Shown here one piece after another: positions 6,151-8,211 of a DNA stretch of 8,211 nt. The notes under the pieces are model-generated. The model saw only the letters and a program-made list of their open reading frames with translations. It was not told the DNA's origin and did not search any database. Made by a program: the position numbers and the translations under genes. The stretch spans positions 1 to 8,211 of the forward strand of contig CABUTL010000046.1 of the NCBI GenBank assembly GCA_902494375.1. Direction: 5' to 3'. How positions within the stretch are numbered: the first letter of the stretch is position 1; each line of letters begins with the position of its first letter. The DNA comes from an uncultured Collinsella sp. GTDB taxonomy: Bacteria; Actinomycetota; Coriobacteriia; Coriobacteriales; Coriobacteriaceae.

Positions 6151-6249
6151 GCGGGCATCTGCCGGGCAATCTGGCGCTCAAGCCGTCGCTCGCGTACCAA
6201 AGTACGCGTCGCTCCTCTTTCGCACCACCTTGCCACGGCAGCTGCCCGC
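6151..6249. repeat. Nested palindromic intergenic element between GatZ/KbaZ and transaldolase genes
   Basis: Outer arms at 6151-6169 and 6230-6249 form a long imperfect inverted repeat, sharing GCGGGCA, CTGCCG and GGCAA blocks with one mismatch and one extra base. Near the centre CGCGTAC (6191-6197) pairs with GTACGCG (6202-6208) around CAAA. This inner palindrome is flanked by a direct repeat CGTCGCTC (6184-6191 and 6207-6214). No reading frame in it looks like a gene. The build resembles a REP/BIME-like or MITE-like dispersed element. That it is repeated elsewhere in the genome is inference and cannot be tested within this window. Confidence 0.55.
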
Positions 6250-6274
6250 TCGCTGACGTTGGTTCAACCAGTGA

Positions 6275-6304
6275 TTGACCCGTTGTCCTTAGATTGCTAG
6301 CTAT
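6275..6304 (+). promoter_or_regulatory. Weak candidate internal promoter before the transaldolase gene
   Basis: TTGACC (6275-6280) is a good -35 match. Around the expected -10 position (about 6298-6304) the sequence is TAGCTAT, which is a poor match. An internal promoter here would let transaldolase and transketolase be made independently of the PTS, which is plausible for pentose phosphate enzymes, but the evidence is thin. Confidence 0.25.
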
Positions 6305-6326
6305 TCATTTGAAGGAGTTTTGCACC

Positions 6327-7010
6327 ATGAAGTTCTTTATCGATACCGCCAACCTTGACGAGATCGCCGAGGCCAAGAGCTGGGGCTGCCTTGCCGGCGT
6401 CACCACCAACCCGTCCCTGTACGCTAAGACCGGCGGCAAACTGGCCGACTTTGAGCCCCATATGCTCAAGATTGCCGAGCTCTGCGAGGGCCTGCCCGTG
6501 TCTGCCGAGTCCACCGCGACTACTGCCGAGGGCATGATCGAGGAGGGCAAGCGCCTTGCCGCCCTCGCCCCCAACATTGTGGTCAAGCTCCCCGTGTGCG
6601 AGGCCGGCCTCGCCGCCTGCCGCGCCCTGGCCGATGCAGGCGTGCGCGTCAACATGACGCTCGTCTTCTCGCCGACCCAGGCCTTGATGGCCGCCAACGC
6701 CGGTGCCCGCTACATCAGCCCGTTTGTGGGACGCTTCGACGACATCGCCGAGGACGGTATTTCGCAGCTCGATAACGTTGTGACCTGCATCAAGAACTAC
6801 GACTGGACCGGTAAGAACGTCGACGACACCGTCGAGATCATCACCGCATCCGTCCGCACGCCCAATCACGTGACCCAGGCGGCGCTGCTCGGTGCCGATA
6901 TTGCGACCGTCCCCATGGCTGCTCTTAAGAAATGCCTGCATCACCCGCTGACCGACCAGGGCCTTGCCTCGTTCGAGGCCGACTGGAAAAAGGTCGTCGA
7001 GGCACAGTAA
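6327..7010 (+). CDS. tal: Transaldolase, small TalC/MipB (fructose-6-phosphate aldolase-like) family
   Basis: This 227-residue class I aldolase transfers a dihydroxyacetone unit between sugar phosphates (sedoheptulose-7-phosphate + glyceraldehyde-3-phosphate to erythrose-4-phosphate + fructose-6-phosphate). It works in the cytoplasm in the non-oxidative pentose phosphate pathway. The barrel begins MKFFIDTANLDEI (Asp6), followed by GVTTNPSL (24-31). Lys87 in NIVVKLPV is the predicted Schiff-base lysine. SPFVGRFDD (131-139) has Phe133 and Arg136, then TASVRTPNHV and ATVPMAALKK near the end. Fructose-6-phosphate aldolase of E. coli has Tyr131 where true transaldolases have Phe, so Phe133 here favours transaldolase activity. 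The ATG at 6327 has GAAGGAG nine bases upstream and gives the normal family N terminus. A 219-base gap with a palindromic element separates it from the previous gene. The split transketolase follows directly, so both partner enzymes are made together. Confidence 0.93.
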   Translation: MKFFIDTANLDEIAEAKSWGCLAGVTTNPSLYAKTGGKLADFEPHMLKIAELCEGLPVSAESTATTAEGMIEEGKRLAALAPNIVVKLPVCEAGLAACRALADAGVRVNMTLVFSPTQALMAANAGARYISPFVGRFDDIAEDGISQLDNVVTCIKNYDWTGKNVDDTVEIITASVRTPNHVTQAALLGADIATVPMAALKKCLHHPLTDQGLASFEADWKKVVEAQ

Positions 7011-7020
7011 CGATGGTTCT

Positions 7021-7051
7021 GCCGGCCCAGCATTTGTTATGCCGGGCCGGC
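7021..7051 (+). other. Strong intercistronic hairpin between transaldolase and transketolase genes
   Basis: GCCGGCCC (7021-7028) pairs with GGGCCGGC (7044-7051), and inside it GCAT (7030-7033) pairs with ATGC (7039-7042), with one A-C mismatch between them and a 5-base loop TTGTT. The stem fills half of the 62-base gap. No T-run follows, and the ribosome site of the next gene begins about nine bases later. It is a candidate mRNA-stability or partial-attenuation element. Confidence 0.65.
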
Positions 7052-7072
7052 GTGCTCAAGAGAGGAAACTCC

Positions 7073-7912
7073 ATGACCGATCAGGAACTGGCCAAGATTG
7101 CCAATGAGGTTCGCCGCGGTATTGTCACGGGTGTCCACGCCGCCAAGTCGGGGCATCCGGGCGGATCGCTTGGCGCCGCCGACATTATGACCTACCTCTA
7201 CTTTGAGGAAATGGATGTCGACCCGGCGAATCCGAGCCGCGCCGAGCGCGATCGCTTTGTGCTCTCCAAGGGACATTGCGCTCCGGCACTCTATGCCGTG
7301 CTCGCCGAACGCGGGTTCTTTCCCAAGAAGGAGCTCGAGACGCTCCGCCATATCGGCAGCCGCCTGCAGGGCCATCCCAATATGAATGACACTCCGGGCG
7401 TCGACATGTCTACCGGATCGCTCGGTCAGGGTATCTCCGCCGCGGTTGGAATGGCACTCGCCGCAAAGCACTGGGGTGACAGCTACCGCGTCTATACGCT
7501 GTTGGGCGACGGCGAGTGCGAGGAGGGCCAGGTGTGGGAGGCGGCCATGTTCGCCGGCAACCACGACTTGGATAACCTTGTCGCTATCGTCGATCATAAT
7601 GGCCTGCAAATTGACGGCAGTATCGACGAAGTTAACTCTGCTATGCCGCTTGCCGACAAGTTCCGCGCCTTTAAGTGGCATGTGATCGAGCTTGCCGACG
7701 GTAATGACATGGCGCAGATTGCCGCCGCCTTTGCCGAGGCCCGCAAAGTGAGCGGCTCGCCCGTGGCCATTATCGCCGAGACGGTGAAGGGCAAGGGCGT
7801 CTCCTTTATGGAAAACCAGGTGGGCTGGCACGGAACGGCCCCCAATCAGGAGCAGTATGAAACCGCAATGGCCGAGCTGAAGGCGGCCCTGCACGAGTTG
7901 GAGGTGGGTTGA
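7073..7912 (+). CDS. Transketolase, N-terminal (thiamine diphosphate-binding) subunit
   Basis: This 279-residue protein is the N-terminal half of a two-gene transketolase and carries the pyrophosphate-binding domain. With its partner it moves two-carbon ketol units between sugar phosphates. Motifs include AAKSGHPGGSLGAADIM (24-39, with His28), FVLSKGHCAPALYAVL (62-77, with His68), TGSLGQGISAAVGMAL (114-129), and the thiamine diphosphate/Mg signature GDGECEEGQVWEA (145-157) ending in VDHNGLQ (173-179). KGKGVSFMEN and VGWHG lie near the C terminus. The length matches other split N-subunits. The ATG at 7073 has GAGAGGA six bases upstream and gives the normal start; in-frame codons upstream run back into the transaldolase gene. 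The C-terminal subunit starts two bases after its stop, which suggests translational coupling and equal amounts of both halves. Confidence 0.95.
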   Translation: MTDQELAKIANEVRRGIVTGVHAAKSGHPGGSLGAADIMTYLYFEEMDVDPANPSRAERDRFVLSKGHCAPALYAVLAERGFFPKKELETLRHIGSRLQGHPNMNDTPGVDMSTGSLGQGISAAVGMALAAKHWGDSYRVYTLLGDGECEEGQVWEAAMFAGNHDLDNLVAIVDHNGLQIDGSIDEVNSAMPLADKFRAFKWHVIELADGNDMAQIAAAFAEARKVSGSPVAIIAETVKGKGVSFMENQVGWHGTAPNQEQYETAMAELKAALHELEVG

Positions 7913-7914
7913 GC

Positions 7915-8211
7915 ATGGCGGAACAGATAAAAAAAGCCACCCGCGATTCTTACGGCGCGGCCCTGGTTGAGCTGGGCGCGGAAATGCCCAATCTGGTGGT
8001 GATGGACGCTGACCTGTCGGCTGCCACCAAGACCGGCATGTTCCGCAAGGCGTATCCCGACCGGTTCATCAACGCCGGCATTGCCGAGGGCAACATGATG
8101 AGCGTGGCGGCCGGCATGGCCGCCGCCGGCAAGGTGGTGTTCGCCTCCTCCTTCGCCATGTTCGCCGCCGGGCGCGCCTTTGAGCAGGTGCGCAACTCCA
8201 TCGGCTATCCG
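7915..8211 (+). CDS. Transketolase, C-terminal subunit (3' end outside window)
   Basis: The first 99 residues of the second half of the split transketolase are visible. This is the start of the pyrimidine-binding domain: RDSYGAALVELG, VVMDADLSAATKT, RFINAGIAEGNMMSVAAGMA (with Glu58, the glutamate that activates the thiamine cofactor) and FASSFAMFAAGRAFEQVRNS. The full subunit is usually about 310 residues, so about two thirds, including the C-terminal domain, lies beyond the edge. GGAGGT at 7900-7905, inside the end of the preceding gene, is the likely ribosome site. The two-base gap to the upstream stop supports coupled translation of the two subunits. Confidence 0.95.
   Translation, partial: MAEQIKKATRDSYGAALVELGAEMPNLVVMDADLSAATKTGMFRKAYPDRFINAGIAEGNMMSVAAGMAAAGKVVFASSFAMFAAGRAFEQVRNSIGYP

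Noticed and set aside
3039..6236. 1065-codon open frame on the minus strand
   Set aside because: It lies exactly codon-opposed to the PTS and GatZ/KbaZ genes, has His/Gly/Asp/Leu-skewed composition with no recognisable domain, and is explained by absence of TTA, CTA and TCA codons in the real genes.
6297..6944. 215-codon minus-strand open frame opposite the transaldolase
   Set aside because: Codon-opposed shadow; the plus-strand transaldolase motifs are unambiguous.
7037..7894. 285-codon minus-strand open frame opposite the transketolase N-subunit
   Set aside because: Codon-opposed shadow of a well-conserved gene.

Overview
This GC-rich window reads as chromosomal DNA of a high-GC Gram-positive bacterium. 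The gene repertoire (EF-G paralogue, streptodornase-type secreted nuclease, LacI regulators, PTS sugar loci, split transketolase) and a strong codon bias that almost excludes TTA, CTA and TCA fit a gut Coriobacteriia member such as Collinsella. That taxonomic call is inference from style, not from a marker gene.

Layout. (1) Positions 1-550 hold the 3' end of an EF-G-like translation factor on the + strand, closed by a strong intrinsic terminator (585-620). (2) Two minus-strand genes follow: a probable secreted DNA/RNA non-specific endonuclease (680-1660) and a LacI-family repressor (1790-2800). (3) A 415-base divergent control region (2801-3215) contains a candidate promoter with a near-palindrome of LacI-operator shape over its predicted start. 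(4) From 3216 to the right edge runs a plus-strand sugar operon: fructose-family PTS EIIBC, a GatZ/KbaZ-family protein, a small transaldolase, and the N- and C-terminal subunits of a split transketolase (the last cut off by the window end).

How it may work together. The LacI protein probably controls the divergent operon. The EIIBC would import and phosphorylate a sugar, using EIIA and HPr encoded elsewhere. The GatZ/KbaZ-like enzyme would act on the resulting hexulose phosphate. Transaldolase and transketolase would pass the fructose-6-phosphate-level product into the non-oxidative pentose phosphate pathway. No 1-phosphofructokinase, no GatY/KbaY catalytic aldolase subunit and no tagatose-6-phosphate kinase is visible. 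The set therefore does not match a textbook fructose or tagatose operon. A hexulose-6-phosphate 4-epimerase role for the GatZ/KbaZ protein, as known for a family member in Agrobacterium, would explain the gene set; this is a hypothesis.

The operon's spacers are unusual. Three of its four intercistronic gaps contain strong hairpins without U-tracts. One hairpin has a loop complementary to a downstream segment over 10 bases, and another gap holds a nested palindromic element of about 100 bases that looks like a dispersed intergenic repeat. No tRNA, rRNA, CRISPR array, transposase or phage gene was seen.
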